Both the position numbers and the translations under genes were made by a program. Of a DNA stretch of 64,000 nucleotides, positions 1 to 10,576 are shown piece by piece. Source of the DNA: Homarus americanus (taxonomy: Eukaryota > Arthropoda > Malacostraca > Decapoda > Nephropidae); NCBI RefSeq assembly GCF_018991925.1, contig NW_024756914.1, positions 6,614,217 to 6,678,216 of the forward strand, given 5' to 3'. Positions within the stretch are counted from its first letter, which is position 1, and every line of letters starts with the position of its first letter. The notes beneath the pieces were generated by a model. The model saw only the letters and a list, made by a program, of their open reading frames with translations, searched no databases and was not told where the DNA came from.

Positions 1-3000
1 GTGAGGGCAAGGTATAGACGGGCATGCCTTGGGGTACGTAAGTTAGGAGGAGAAACAAGAGAAGTCGTGGGTATTTTTACATGGTGGCTAGTGTATTAGG
101 GTGGGTCCCGTGCCTCTGTACCTTACCTCTTTCCCTCCCACTTTCACCCCCCATTACATATCGGTCTCTACCTCACCTGTCGTCGTTTCCTCGTACGCCT
201 TCCTTCACCACCACCACCTCCTTCTCCTCTTCCTCCTCTACATCCAAACACTTGCGACCGTAGATTCCTCCCGTCAAATCTCACTCGGTGCTGACTTCCT
301 GACAGTGCCACCAACTTCATTATCACCACTATGACCACCATCCACATCACCATGACCTCCATCCTCACCACCATCCACACCACCATCTTCACCACCATCC
401 CCACTACCTTCAGCCTCAGTCGTGTAAACTTCTTGGGGTAAAGGTTTGTGTGTTGGGCCCCCTCCTCCTTGCTTTCATCGTCCATTTAATGGTTTATACC
501 TGCGTCTTCCTTCCTGCTCTGTAATGTACCCAAGTAACTCTTTTGTTTGTATCCCGTGGCTTCGGAGGGGGATTTGTAAATAGTGTGTGTGTGTGTCCGT
601 CCCCCCGTCCGTCCGCGTGTATGCAATAATTCGAACTAACAGAGATAAATTGTCCTGCAAATTGTTTGGATATAACCCAGCCACGGATGAACTGAACTGT
701 CATTATTTCTCTATGTATCCGAAATATTATAGATTATATCTTGAAAAAAACATTAACAGCAAAAACAAATAGGCTAGTTGAGACATACACATGGCCAGGT
801 GAAGCCGGTGGTCATAACTGCTGGGTAAACTAACAGTGCTTTCAGAGAGCTTTTAGTCTGGGCGTTTTAACCTTCCGCTCTGACCCAAATCTCACGTCCA
901 GGTGTCGGCCAAACGCGATCACTGGTGTCGTGTTGTTAGCCCATGAGTGTGTAGTGTTACCTGACCATAGCCCGTTAAGCTTTGAGATACCTGGGTGAAA
1001 TACTTAAATACACTCATATACAGTAAACATACGTGTACACATGTATCATAGTTATATACTGTGCATGCATTCATATATAATGTGTGTGTGTCTGTGTTTG
1101 GGATTATGGAGTGTTGGAAACGTAAGTCTTGACACGTGTCGCTTGGTAATAATATACTGTAAGGGTATAATTCAAAGGGTAGCTTGTTGGAAATGTTTAG
1201 GGGACATGTCATAATAGGTCTTTAGCTTGGAATGCGCAAATGGCCATGTCACACACCGGCTCGTACCTTGACATACCTGTTAGTACCTGAGAAACGTGTA
1301 AAGGGAGGAGGGGGACACGTGAGGAGACACGGATTTCATTGATAATTTACCTTGGAAATGTATAACCGGACATGTGGTTCATAGGGACATGCTTATAAGT
1401 TTAGCTGGAAACGTATAAGGTGGGAAATGCAACACGTAAACTGACCGCTTGGAGAGGCACGCAGGAGAACGGGGTGAAAATAGCCCCTGGGGGAAGTGAG
1501 GAGGTAGTTTATGAAGCAGTTTAAGTCAGTCAGTTTGAGCCGTCCGTCCAACCTGAAGTGTCTCGGTCGTATTTCTGTCTGTGTGTGTGTGTGGTTTTCA
1601 AGCTGCAGTCTGTGGCAGTGTTTGTTTTTTAAAGTGTGGCATCTCCCTTGATGTTTATGATGGGGGCACTACCTCAGATGCTCCTGTCTTCAGGCAACAC
1701 TGTGACTGATTTGATGCAATAAAACCACACACACACACTCACACAAGTTGTCAGTGGCTGGCAGCGGTGCCCACATTCTTGGTGAAGCAGCTCTGCCTCC
1801 CTCTGGTTATTAATTACCACCACTACCAGAGGCTCCTGCTGCCCTGCCCTGCCCTGCCCTGCCCAGTCTCTCTCTCTCTCTTAATCTGAAGTTTATTCGA
1901 TTAGCTTAACTTTAACATTGAACCTAACCTAACTTACCATGGCCTGTGTTTTCGAGGAAGGATAGGATATGGCCCCCTATTCCCTACTATGTGTTTTTGT
2001 GTCTTGTCTTCCTCGCTTGCATGCTTGACTTGCTTTCTTATTTTTTCACGTCTTCCTTCCTTGCATCCTCTTCACTTTTTGTCTTTCCTTTCTTCCCTCT
2101 TCTCTCCCTCCCTCCCCCGCCGCCTTTATGTTCGTAAACTCTTGGCTGCCTTCCTTATTGTTTTTGGATATAACGCTGTCAGTTTTATTACACAGGGTGA
2201 AGGATGTTGTAGGGGGGTGTGGGGTGATCCCTTCCTCATTCTTATTTTGTGGGGCGGAAGTGATGAGGGTGTGTCGAGGGGTGGGGGTGCTGACTGGTGG
2301 CATTGGAGTAGGAAGGAAAAAAAAACCAGATTTATTTATAAGGAAGGGAGTTCTAAAAATATACACCATTTTTTTAATTTGGTCATTTGAGTCGGGAATC
2401 AAGATATGCTTCCGTTTGTACTTGGGGGTCTGTGTGTCTGTACTTGGGGTCCGTGCGTCTGTACTTGACTCCCAGTTATGTACCCTGTATCTTGAGAACG
2501 AAATTGAGCTTGTGTTCTGATATTTGGCACCATACTACCCCACGTGGACCTCTTGGATTGGCTCGATAATCTCTCTCCCGTCTCTCTCTCTCTTCCCCGC
2601 CTCTCTCTGAAGGTTAATGGCCAGAAGAGAATGTAATTTTCCTATTATCATCCCATATCATTGGAAGACTCGGCGGTGATATATCTTTAATAGGGGGGGA
2701 GGATGAGGACTGGATGACTATTTTTATATTCTTGATCCGTTTTATTGTATACTTAAATATCTACTAAAGAAAGACAACTAAGCTTTGATGCTTTTGTTGT
2801 CAGAGATAAGTGGTCCCGCTAGCTAGATGAATGGAGACTGGGGGAGGGGTGACCGCGATCCTTTTGAGATAAAGCTACTCGATCTTGTCTTGACCTAACC
2901 TAACCTATTCTGACCTGGTGATGACGTCACAGCATTTGGTGATGACTTCACAGCAGTTGTATTTATTATTTTTTTTTGGGAGTTTGGATTTCTTTGAAAT

Positions 3001-3658
3001 TGTTGGATTTGGGGGGAAAATGTTCGAAATTCTTTGGAAATTTGTAGGAAATTATCCCTCTCCTCCTTTCCTATCACACCCCCTTCCTTCCCTCAATCTT
3101 TTCCATCTCCCTTTCCTCTCATCCCTTTTCTCTTATCCCTCACTCCTTACTTCTATCCCTCTCTCTCTTCTCCGTACTATCCATCTCCTCTCATACGCCT
3201 CCCCTCCTTCTCCATATCCCACTCCCCTCATCCTTCTCCCGCCCCCCTTCCTCCCCCTCTGCTGTAACTGAGAAATATCTTATATTTCGTCTTCAAGCTT
3301 CATGGTATAATAGCTACTGGCCATCCCTTACTTAAACACTCCTTCTTAAACTGTAGGCAGACGTGGAGGTGACGCTGAGGAGCTGTCTGGTTTAAGGGTG
3401 CCAGTAAATTTGTAAAGGACGATTAAGATGTGCAAAGTGTGCCAAGAAGGTGCCAAAGTTACAGGCGATGATTGGCGTTGATTGGGTAATAGGTTGTTAG
3501 TTATATATTTATGAGATTAATTCCGAGAAGGACGTCGTAGTTTTGAAGCGCAAGGTTGACTTAAGACGGAACTAATTATCGTGTGTGAGAATAGTTACTC
3601 CAGTATAAACAGACTTATGGTGGACTTTGTTGTTTGAAATTGAAAATTGACTGTTTAG
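1..3658 (+). other. Dys: Intronic/upstream sequence before the first visible dystrophin exon
   Basis: No exon is recognisable here. The stretch holds an ACC/CAC-rich block (about 310-410), a short CCTGC pentamer repeat (1838-1863), short TAACC-type telomere-like motifs (about 1920-1935 and 2895-2907), and a strong pyrimidine tract (3055-3265). Open frames here are low-complexity Ser/Pro/Leu-rich translations of the CT tracts. I infer it is the 3' part of an intron because a splice acceptor follows at 3657-3658. A distant untranslated exon cannot be excluded. Confidence 0.5.
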
Positions 3659-3711
3659 ACGTCAAACTGGAGGGAGACAACTGCCCAAACATCACCCTGG
3701 TGGGGAAAGAC
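3659..3711 (+). CDS. Dys: Dystrophin, internal exon (end of a spectrin-like repeat before the hinge)
   Basis: This short exon of 53 nt is bounded by an acceptor ending CTGTTTAG and a strong donor GAC|GTAAGT. It enters with two bases of a split codon and reads VKLEGDNCPNITLVGKD. Spliced to the exon at 3811 it continues into NRMNTIESRLKVLQGQ, a helix like the last helix of a spectrin repeat. In vertebrate dystrophin the equivalent place is the last helix of repeat 19 before hinge 3. The acceptor has only a modest pyrimidine tract, so the 5' edge is the least certain border. The frame is also open across the downstream 99-nt intron, so this exon and the next could be one longer exon in some transcripts. 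Dystrophin links cortical actin to the dystroglycan complex at the cell membrane. Confidence 0.5.
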
Positions 3712-3810
3712 GTAAGTGCAATGAAGAAATTTGCGACGACGACGACGCAGACGTCACCGAACGACACGAGTAGCCTGAGCCTTTTCTCCTATGGTCGTTT
3801 TCGTCCCCAG
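3712..3810 (+). other. Dys: Putative 99-nt intron of dystrophin with open, in-frame content
   Basis: It begins GTAAGT and ends in a pyrimidine-rich stretch closed by TCCCCAG, both good splice signals. Its length is a multiple of three and it has no stop in the dystrophin frame, so retention would add 33 residues (Thr/Ser-rich, with a TTTT run) between the repeat and the hinge. It could be a small constitutive intron, a regulated retained intron, or simply coding sequence. The sequence alone cannot decide. Confidence 0.5.
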
Positions 3811-4081
3811 AACCGCATGAACACCATCGAGTCCCGTCTGAAGGTGCTACAGGGGCAGGTGTCCGAGGCCGGCGCCGCCACCCCGCCCTCACCGACCTCC
3901 CCGGCCTTCCCACCTCCTGACACGGCGGGAGATAAGGAGAAGGTCGATCTGGAGAAGGCGGTGAAGCTGGCGAAGGAGGAGAAGGTGGCGATGTCGAGGA
4001 CGGAAGCTAGTGTCCATGCCACGGGCACCACTGTTACCTCGAGTGTCACCTCAGTCATCCAGAATGTGATCAAGTTTGAAG
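3811..4081 (+). CDS. Dys: Dystrophin, internal exon covering the end of a spectrin repeat and the Pro/Ser/Thr-rich hinge (hinge 3-like)
   Basis: The exon is 271 nt, acceptor TCCCCAG|AACCGC and donor GAAG|GTGAGT, ending in phase 1. The first ~18 residues (NRMNTIESRLKVLQGQVS) form an amphipathic helix of the kind that closes a spectrin-like repeat. A Pro/Ala-rich stretch (PPSPTSPAFPPPDTAG) follows, then a Lys/Glu-rich charged helix (DKEKVDLEKAVKLAKEEK), then a Thr/Val/Ser-rich segment (TGTTVTSSVTSVIQNVIKFE). The order of repeat end, flexible linker and Thr/Val-rich stretch before the next repeat resembles the vertebrate hinge 3 region, where I recall a TVTLVTQPVV-type segment. Third codon positions are GC-rich, unlike the surrounding DNA, which supports coding. 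The extra charged helix is longer than what I recall from vertebrates. Family assignment rests mainly on the downstream exon at 45641. Confidence 0.75.
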
Positions 4082-4372
4082 GTGAGTGTTACCTGCTTCT
4101 CACTTTCTGGAGTAATTAGCTCAAGTATAAAGATGTCTATTTTCTTCTCAGGTGTTTGGGTTATGAGTCGAGTTCTGTTTTCTCTCTCTCACACAATTAA
4201 GTGACATTTAAGATTAAAATTAAGGAAGGTCGTATTTAAGGTAAGGTATTTTTAAGACCAGCATCAAGACAGGTCGTATTTAAGTGTAAAATGAAGGCAG
4301 ATTGTATTTCACATTTTACCTCCGCTCCCGCATGTCATTTGTTTAACTGGAGTTCCTGTTTGGCCTCTACAG
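4082..4372 (+). other. Dys: Dystrophin intron (291 bp)
   Basis: It starts GTGAGT and ends in TTGGCCTCTACAG. It joins two phase-1 borders (GAAG| and |AGAGTG), so the frame is preserved. A second strong acceptor-like sequence (TTTCTTCTCAG, ending at 4151) lies inside, but the frame after it meets a stop before any donor, so it is unlikely to start an exon. The remainder includes AT-rich near-repeats around AAGGTCGTATTTAAG. Confidence 0.7.
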
Positions 4373-4494
4373 AGAGTGTCTTGAGTACCGAGGCTGGGTT
4401 GAGGCCCCCATCACCCCTTGTTTCTCCGCCTCACCACGCCCCAGACTCCTCACCCGTCCTCATCCTCGCCTCCCTGGACAAGAGCATCCTGCAG
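4373..4494 (+). CDS. Dys: Dystrophin, internal exon (end of hinge and start of next spectrin-like repeat)
   Basis: The exon is 122 nt, acceptor CTCTACAG|AGAGTG and donor CTGCAG|GTGAGT. It enters in phase 1, completing a Glu codon with the G left by the previous exon, and leaves in phase 0. It reads ESVLSTEAGLRPPSPLV, then a His/Pro/Ser-rich linker, then PVLILASLDKSILQ, which runs directly into IRDWLTLMEQM of the exon at 45641. The hydrophobic PVLILASLDK segment is the expected lead-in to the first helix of a repeat; the corresponding place in human dystrophin, as I recall it, is the stretch before TDWLSLLDQ. It is followed by a 41-kb intron, so its link to the next exon depends on frame match and protein continuity rather than closeness. 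Confidence 0.7.
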
Positions 4495-4867
4495 GTGAGT
4501 ACATGCATCCTACAGTTTTTATCGTAGATTTGTTTTATCTGTTTTAGACCCTTATTTACCTCCCATATTTTATGTTGATGACCAAGGAACCCAGTAGGTA
4601 GGTTCATTTTCTCCGACTTTATTTCTTTAATAAACTGGAAAGAATTGTTATTAGTTTGTTCGGGATTTTTCGTTGTTATGTTTTCCAAGAACCGACGGAC
4701 ATTATTATTACATGGAGCTTAAAATTTGGGTTCTAGATGGAGCTTTAATTTTACTTTTGATTGTGAACTTTTTCTGCTTCGTGTATGGTAGGGGGAATTA
4801 GTTAAGTCTGCGGAGGGACTTTTTATATATACATGTGTGCTGATGTGACATTAAATGGAGGTATTAT

Positions 4868-4963
4868 CCGTGTCTAGTAATTATCCGTGTCTGGTAATTA
4901 TCCGTGACTGGTAATTATCCGTGACTAGTAGTTATCCGTGTCTGGTAATTATCCGTGGCTCAT
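4868..4963. repeat. Minisatellite, ~17-bp unit, about 6 copies
   Basis: The unit is close to TAATTATCCGTGTCTGG, with A/T and C/G variants between copies. It lies just inside the giant intron, about 370 bp after the donor. No coding content. Confidence 0.85.
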
Positions 4964-6538
4964 TAGGTAGTTGTTGATAGAGGATGGAACAGCTTGACTT
5001 CATCATAGCTCGACGGGGGAATGTATTGAGGAAGTGAAATCTGGTTAAATAATACTTATCGAAGGAGAGTGGAGTAACTTGTATATGTTTGTATGTATTC
5101 TGAAGAAGCCCATCTTGTGTGGGTTTGTTGCAGGTGAACTTTACGCAATTAATTAATCAAATAATCAATTTACCTGGTATAATTTATCATTTATCTTGGG
5201 AATTTTGTGGGTGTTACTGTAGGCCAAAGATCAGCTGGTTGACTTTTGTTAGTCTTGCCCGTGTAAAGGTGACGTCCTCCGCCGCCCACAGCACTTGGCT
5301 TTACTCGCCACACAGATAGCTTAGGATAATGGCCACTTTGGAGAACATTACGAGTCATCCCTGCTGCGCCTGCCACACGGTCATGGCGTCACCTATCACA
5401 GACACGGTAGAGATAAGATAATATCTCCCAAACCTCTCTCTCTCTCTCTCTCTTTCCACCTCCAGTATCTAGGTCTTTTAACACTATTCTAAACTAAGGA
5501 TCAATCTCTGTCTTTATCTGTATCCTTGACTTAGCATAACGATATTGTAACTGGAGAATGGAAAGAGTTAGAATGATCATGCTTGGTGTGTTTATATTAC
5601 GATGACCTTCCTAGAGCTACAGTATCTAGAATGTCATAGGTTAGCTGGGTGATAACTTAGGGGGGATAGGCTTTGAGATGTCACCTTGCTCGAGTGTAGT
5701 GTAGTAGTAGCGCTAATACGTTAACTCACCCATCATACATACTGTGGTGGTGGTGGTGTTTTAAAGAGGATTTCTGTCAGTCTCGCCGTCACTATCACCA
5801 TTTACACTGTCAGTAGCACCATCAGGAGCGCCGTCTCCCTGTCTTCTGTCATTACCATCCCTCAAATACACCTCCTCCTCCTCAACACGTGGCCGCCAGA
5901 CGCACGCACCCCCTTCCTCCTTCTCAACACATGGTCTGTGCTTACCGTGAGGCTTAGGCGTGTGAGTGATGGGATCCTTAACGAGGTAGTGCAGTGATGA
6001 GCCCTTACGAGATGGCACACTCTCTCCTTGGCTGACATATCGCACACAAGATGGCTGAGAGGGTGTGGTGGGTGAAGGGAGCGGAGGAAATGGGTGAGGG
6101 TAGTGCACGAGATAGCTGAGGTAGTGTGGTGGGTGAAGGGGGGTGGATGAAATGGGTGAAGGTAGTGTGGGTGAAGGGAGTCCATGAGTTGGCTGAGGGG
6201 GTGTGGTGGATGAGAGAAATGAACGCAAGATGGCTGCATCACTCCGAACCAGTTAAAGGCGAGAGAAGAAATTAGAAGATGGCTACATGGATGTCTGAAA
6301 CAATTACGTATTTTGTTGAAGGAAATGGATGAAAAGTTGTAGAGTGGATAGGAGATGGATGAAAGATGACTGTACCGTATATTGGGTGTCTGAAAGAGTT
6401 ACGTATGGATGACTAACTGAGTTTATGAGTCAAGGATGGAAGAGCAGTATCGCTTATGCTCTGAAATGCATCAAAATATAAAGCCCATATATCAGACGAT
6501 TATCATCATTTAAGTACAGGTATAGAGTAAATACACCC

Positions 6539-6590
6539 ACCTAACCTAACCTATCCTACCCTACCCTAACCTAACCTACCCTACCCTAAT
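6539..6590. repeat. Degenerate telomere-like (CCTAA)n with CCTAC variants
   Basis: CCTAA units (complement TTAGG) alternate with CCTAC and CCTAT units. TTAGG is the usual arthropod telomere repeat, so this is a small interstitial telomere-like block. Confidence 0.7.
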
Positions 6591-7509
6591 CTGCGAGATC
6601 CGACTGGTCAAAATGTAGGAATTTCCTCTCCTACGTGGTGCTTAATTGAGATATTAAGAGGCTCGACCGAAAGCACGCTCTACCGGCAATCAACACGTGG
6701 ACGCCAACGTAAACAATCCTCGCTCACGTGCTGGGCCAGAATGTAAACAAACGCCTGTAGGTAGCGTAACGGAGTATTTGTTCGTTGTATTGACACACTG
6801 CACACTGGTAGCGAATGCACTGTTTTGGGAATTGTGGGTGGGTGGGAGGGGAAGGGGCGTGCTCGTGTGTGTGTGTATCGGTGTATCGTTCACTGTTGTA
6901 ATTATGTCAAGTACTTCAACAGCGACGTGGGGAATAGACTGTACAGTATAGCTGGGTGTGTATGATAGATTACTTGTTATTACGTCGTGGTGGGGAGACT
7001 GTAGTGTAGGTATAGCCTGGTGTGTACTTCGGCCAGGACTGTAGAGAGAGGAGAGATCGTATTACAGTGAGTGTGGGTATATCGTGGCCGTGCTGTGATG
7101 CCTGGGCCAGCTGGGAGGAGGTGGGTGGGGGACGAGTGGCAGTGGGGGAGGACGAGTGTCAGTGTGGGAGGGATGGGGGTGGTGGGGGTAAGAGAAGGGG
7201 TGGGTAGTTCACCTACCACCAACTCATAACTTGGTGTCTTAAATTAGTCTGGAGGGTAGTGGGGTGGGAGGAAAGGGTGTGTGCGCAGAGGAAGGCCGGA
7301 AATGTTGTGCTTCGTTACATCAGCACTCCTCTTCTTCCTTCCTTCTTTCTTTTCCCCCCTCCCTCTTTCCGCGTCTATTCCACACTCCTTCCATCTATCC
7401 TCCTCCTCCTCTTATTCTACCACTCAATTTCCGTTGTCCATCCCTGTTGCTAGTGGTGTATATATATATTGTACCCCGTAATGGATACTCTCTCTATTTT
7501 CGTCAACAA

Positions 7510-7513
<4 letters not shown>

Positions 7514-7561
<48 letters not shown>
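7514..7561. repeat. (GA)24 microsatellite
   Basis: An uninterrupted GA dinucleotide array of about 48 bp. Confidence 0.95.
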
Positions 7562-7563
<2 letters not shown>

Positions 7564-8114
7564 AGCGATGGGTGTCATTTTAGTGCGGGTGTAGTCGTGT
7601 GTTGTGAAGACTCTCTAGGTGTAGTGGGTGTAGAGGCATATACTGTTGGGTAATGGCTATAAGGTGTAGGAAGATATATTGAAGGTGATGGTGGGTTGTA
7701 GCGATAATCCTGGTTTATCTCACGTGTCAGGTGGTGGTGGGAAGGTGTAGTGAAGGTGTTAGGTGTAGCGGTAAATCAGATATAATTGGGTAAGTGCTTA
7801 GTCTCGCAGAAGTGTTGAATGCAAGGTGTCTGGGCTGGAGTGTTAGTGTTGGCTAAAATTGATTTATACCTTTTCAGCCTTTCATTAAGAGTAGCGAACC
7901 TTTCCTGTCATTTGATTCGAGACGGTACTTGATGTGGAGGGGTTATGGAGAAGTTGGTTTTGTTTTCGTGGTTAGACAGATATAGACAGACAGACAGACA
8001 CAGATTGGGAAAGGTAGGAAATGTGTGTGAGTAATATGGGGAGGAGGTGGGGGTGGGGTGGGTGGATGGTCGTAGTGCCAGGCTGAGCTGTTACCTGTCA
8101 CACCTCCATTAATA

Positions 8115-8117
8115 TGC

Positions 8118-8173
<56 letters not shown>

Positions 8174-8560
8174 TTCGTTATTTCATTCCTGTGTATCTCC
8201 TCTCTTCCCTCTCCCTTTCACCACTTCATTCCATTATATTGCCTACTGTCCACTCGCCCCTCTCCTCCTCTTCCTCTCTATTTTCTTCATTTCTCTCTTG
8301 TTTTATAATCTTCCCTCCTCCTCCTTCTTCTTCTTCTTCCACTCTCCTTATTTCTTCTCCATCTCATATAGCTTTTCTTATTAATTGTTTTCATCTTCTT
8401 TCCATTATTCTTATTTCCCATGTCCCTCCCCTTTCCCTGTTTCTCAAGATTCCTTTTTATTTGTCTCCCTATTCTTCCTTCCTAGTTCTCTAATTCAATC
8501 TTCCATATCCTTCGTCTATTCTCCCTCTTCCTTAGTTCTGTACTCGTAAATATATATCTC
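8115..8560. repeat. (CT)n array followed by a long pyrimidine tract
   Basis: A CT array of about 55 bp (8115-8170, one CTTT interruption) is followed by some 390 bp of strongly C/T-biased sequence with CTCCTCCTTCTTCTT-type motifs. The frames across it encode only Ser/Leu/Pro/Phe-rich products, so I regard it as non-coding. A similar tract follows at 8880-9060. Confidence 0.8.
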
Positions 8561-9167
8561 TCTGTTTACTATTAGACACCATAGTACTCAATGGGAGGGT
8601 CTAAAGTACTCTAGTTCTTTTGGAATTTTTTTTTATCCCTTCTCGGCTGCTATACGGTGGTGGGGTATATTTGTCAGTTTGTTGTCTGTCCTTTGGTGTG
8701 TCTGTCTGTCTCTCTCTCTCTGTCTTTAGTGTGTGGTCCTAAATATTTATCACTGTAAAGTCCTGAGATTGAGTTTGGTAATATATATATATATTTTTTT
8801 GGGGGTATTCAGTTACGGAAGAATGAGTACTTGGACTCTGATGTTGTAAAGGCTGCAGGCCACTTATAATGTCTTGTGTCTTATTTTTAGTCTCGTTCAA
8901 ACATCTTCTTTTCCTTCCTTTATCCTTCTCCTCCTAGTTTTCCTCTTCCTCCTCCACGTTTTCCTTTTCCTCCTATTATCTTCCTCCTCGTTTTCCTCTT
9001 CCTCTTCTCAGGCTTCAACCTCATGCTCTTCCTCCCCCTCCTCTTCCTCGTCATTCAAAGGAAAGCTATCCAAGTACCCTCAGCAGTAAGCTATCGCCCC
9101 GGGCTATATACCTTGTTGTGATATTCGCCCGTTGGAATACCTCGGTTTATGGCCTGTCCCCAACACT

Positions 9168-9168
<1 letters not shown>

Positions 9169-9199
<31 letters not shown>

Positions 9200-9221
9200 G
9201 AGAGAGAATTTAATACACACA

Positions 9222-9280
<59 letters not shown>
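9169..9280. repeat. Opposed (GA)n and (CT)n microsatellites
   Basis: A GA array (about 9169-9207, interrupted by GGGG) is followed, after a short AC-containing spacer, by a CT array of about 57 bp (9224-9280). The two are complementary and can pair as a hairpin. Confidence 0.9.
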
Positions 9281-9283
<3 letters not shown>

Positions 9284-9639
9284 CGATATGCAAATGTAAA
9301 AAAAAATAGTCGTAGGAAATTGTGAAATAAAAGTGATTGAAAAACGCGAAATAAAAACGACTCGAGGAAAATACGAAATAAAGTTGACTTTGGAAAATGT
9401 GAAATGAAATTATATTGAGTAAAATGAGGAATATAATGACAAATAAGACTACGAAGAAACAGGAGATAGAGGAAGATTATTACGTTCATTAGACAAGCGA
9501 GGCGAGGTGCGGGCGTGTGTTTCTCAGTTCCATGAATTTTTGGGAAGACTGCGTAGTACTTCATGAATTTTAAGAAGGCGCACGATGGCCAGCAATATTT
9601 TACTCTCATTCTTTCTCTCTCTGTTTGTGTAAGAGACGC

Positions 9640-9739
9640 ACAGTTGCCTCCATTTACAACGAGTACAGATGCTGGCGTGTTTTGTGAAATTTGGCACCAC
9701 TGTGTTTGTTTACGTCATTGGAAAGCGAGCAGTATTGGC
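9640..9739 (+). repeat. Left arm of a 100-bp inverted repeat pair (unclassified mobile element)
   Basis: This segment, beginning ACAGTTGCCTCCATTTA and ending GAGCAGTATTGGC, recurs as a near-perfect reverse complement at 10112-10211. I see about two differences over 100 bp (for example TTACAACGAG here, TTATAACGAG in the other arm). Both arms can be read as the same peptide (STDAGVFCEIWHHCVCLRH), but no longer gene surrounds it. Long terminal inverted repeats of a non-autonomous DNA element are the simplest reading. I see no clear target-site duplication. Confidence 0.7.
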
Positions 9740-10111
9740 GAGTTACCCTGCTATATAGCCAGAAAGCAAGGGTAATAAATTAGCAGTCATCCTCTATCTT
9801 TAAATGCACGTATTTCCTGTAAGCTATAGTGTAACAAAAAAACAATGTATAATATCATAGGCTCTAATTTAATGTCTACTGGACGGTGACAGTGGCGACG
9901 TGATACCACATAAGGGGAGGAATTGGGGGGGGGGGGGTGGGGGTAGGGGAGGGTTTGGGGGTAGGGAGGGGCTTGAGGGAGGGACAAGTGCACCATATTG
10001 ATGGGATATCACAATTTGTGAATGCATGTTCTGTAGCCGAGAGAAAATAGAGATAGAAATAGAGATTCGTCTCAGGTATGATTCGATACTTTGAACAGGT
10101 GCTTCAGTTAT
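9740..10111. other. Spacer between the 100-bp inverted repeats
   Basis: This holds a G-rich stretch with a run of about a dozen G (9925-9980) and an AT/AG-rich part (about 10030-10080). No coding sequence is seen. If the arms are terminal repeats, this is the element interior and has no transposase. Confidence 0.5.
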
Positions 10112-10211
10112 GCCAATACTGCTCGCTTTCCAATGACGTAAACAAACACAGTGGTGCCAAATTTCACAAAACACGCCAGCATCTGTACTCGTTATAAATG
10201 GAGGCAACTGT
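10112..10211 (-). repeat. Right arm of the 100-bp inverted repeat pair
   Basis: Reverse complement of 9640-9739. The arm ends at CAACTGT, directly against the TA that flanks the short palindromic element at 10213-10290. Confidence 0.7.
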
Positions 10212-10212
10212 A

Positions 10213-10290
10213 CACCCACTAAAAAATTATTCGGCACCCTTACGACGTGATACAATATGACACGGGTGCCGAATAATTTTTAAGTGGGTG
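10213..10290. mobile_element. 78-bp palindromic MITE with TA flanks (Tc1/mariner-like by target site)
   Basis: The ends are 27-bp inverted repeats (left CACCCACTAAAAAATTATTC..., right ...GAATAATTTTTAAGTGGGTG) with one mismatch, separated by about 24 bp. A TA dinucleotide lies on each side (10211-10212 and 10291-10292), as expected for a TA target duplication. No coding capacity. Family assignment beyond the TA preference is not possible from this copy. Confidence 0.7.
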
Positions 10291-10309
10291 TACATCACCT
10301 TCAAATTCA

Positions 10310-10313
<4 letters not shown>

Positions 10314-10359
<46 letters not shown>
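10314..10359. repeat. (CT)23 microsatellite
   Basis: An uninterrupted CT array just after the palindromic element. Confidence 0.95.
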
Positions 10360-10362
<3 letters not shown>

Positions 10363-10576
10363 GCTTGTGTTGGGCTGTGCCTTATCTCACCAGAACGAAA
10401 GTTTCCGCGATAAATTTTCTTCGTCTCAACTCAATTGTGATTGCAGGTGTGATTGCGATTCTGGCTGGGCGGGAATTCTCACAACTCCGTGCAATGAGAT
10501 TTTTCCCCTGGATGTATACAGTATATGCCGCGTCGTAAAGATTCTTCTCTATATATTTTATCCTTTGAATGTGGCA

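Larger units (their letters stand above)
4495..9639. other. Dys: Intron block: minisatellite, GA/CT arrays and pyrimidine tracts
   Basis: Apart from the listed 17-bp minisatellite and GA/CT arrays, this block holds a TAACC/TACCC telomere-like stretch (6539-6590), GT/GGTG-rich sequence (about 6830-7210) and roughly 700 bp of CT-rich sequence in two tracts (8115-8560 and 8880-9060). A short TA run lies at 8782-8796. Open frames here are Ser/Pro/Leu-rich translations of CT tracts. No gene is seen. Confidence 0.6.

Noticed and set aside
3692..4073. Minus-strand frames opposite the dystrophin exons
   Set aside because: They are shadows of the GC-rich coding exon at 3811-4081.
4141..4200. Alternative exon after the acceptor-like TTTCTTCTCAG at 4151
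   Set aside because: In the needed phase it meets a stop at about 4200 before any donor, and the exon at 4373 joins in frame.
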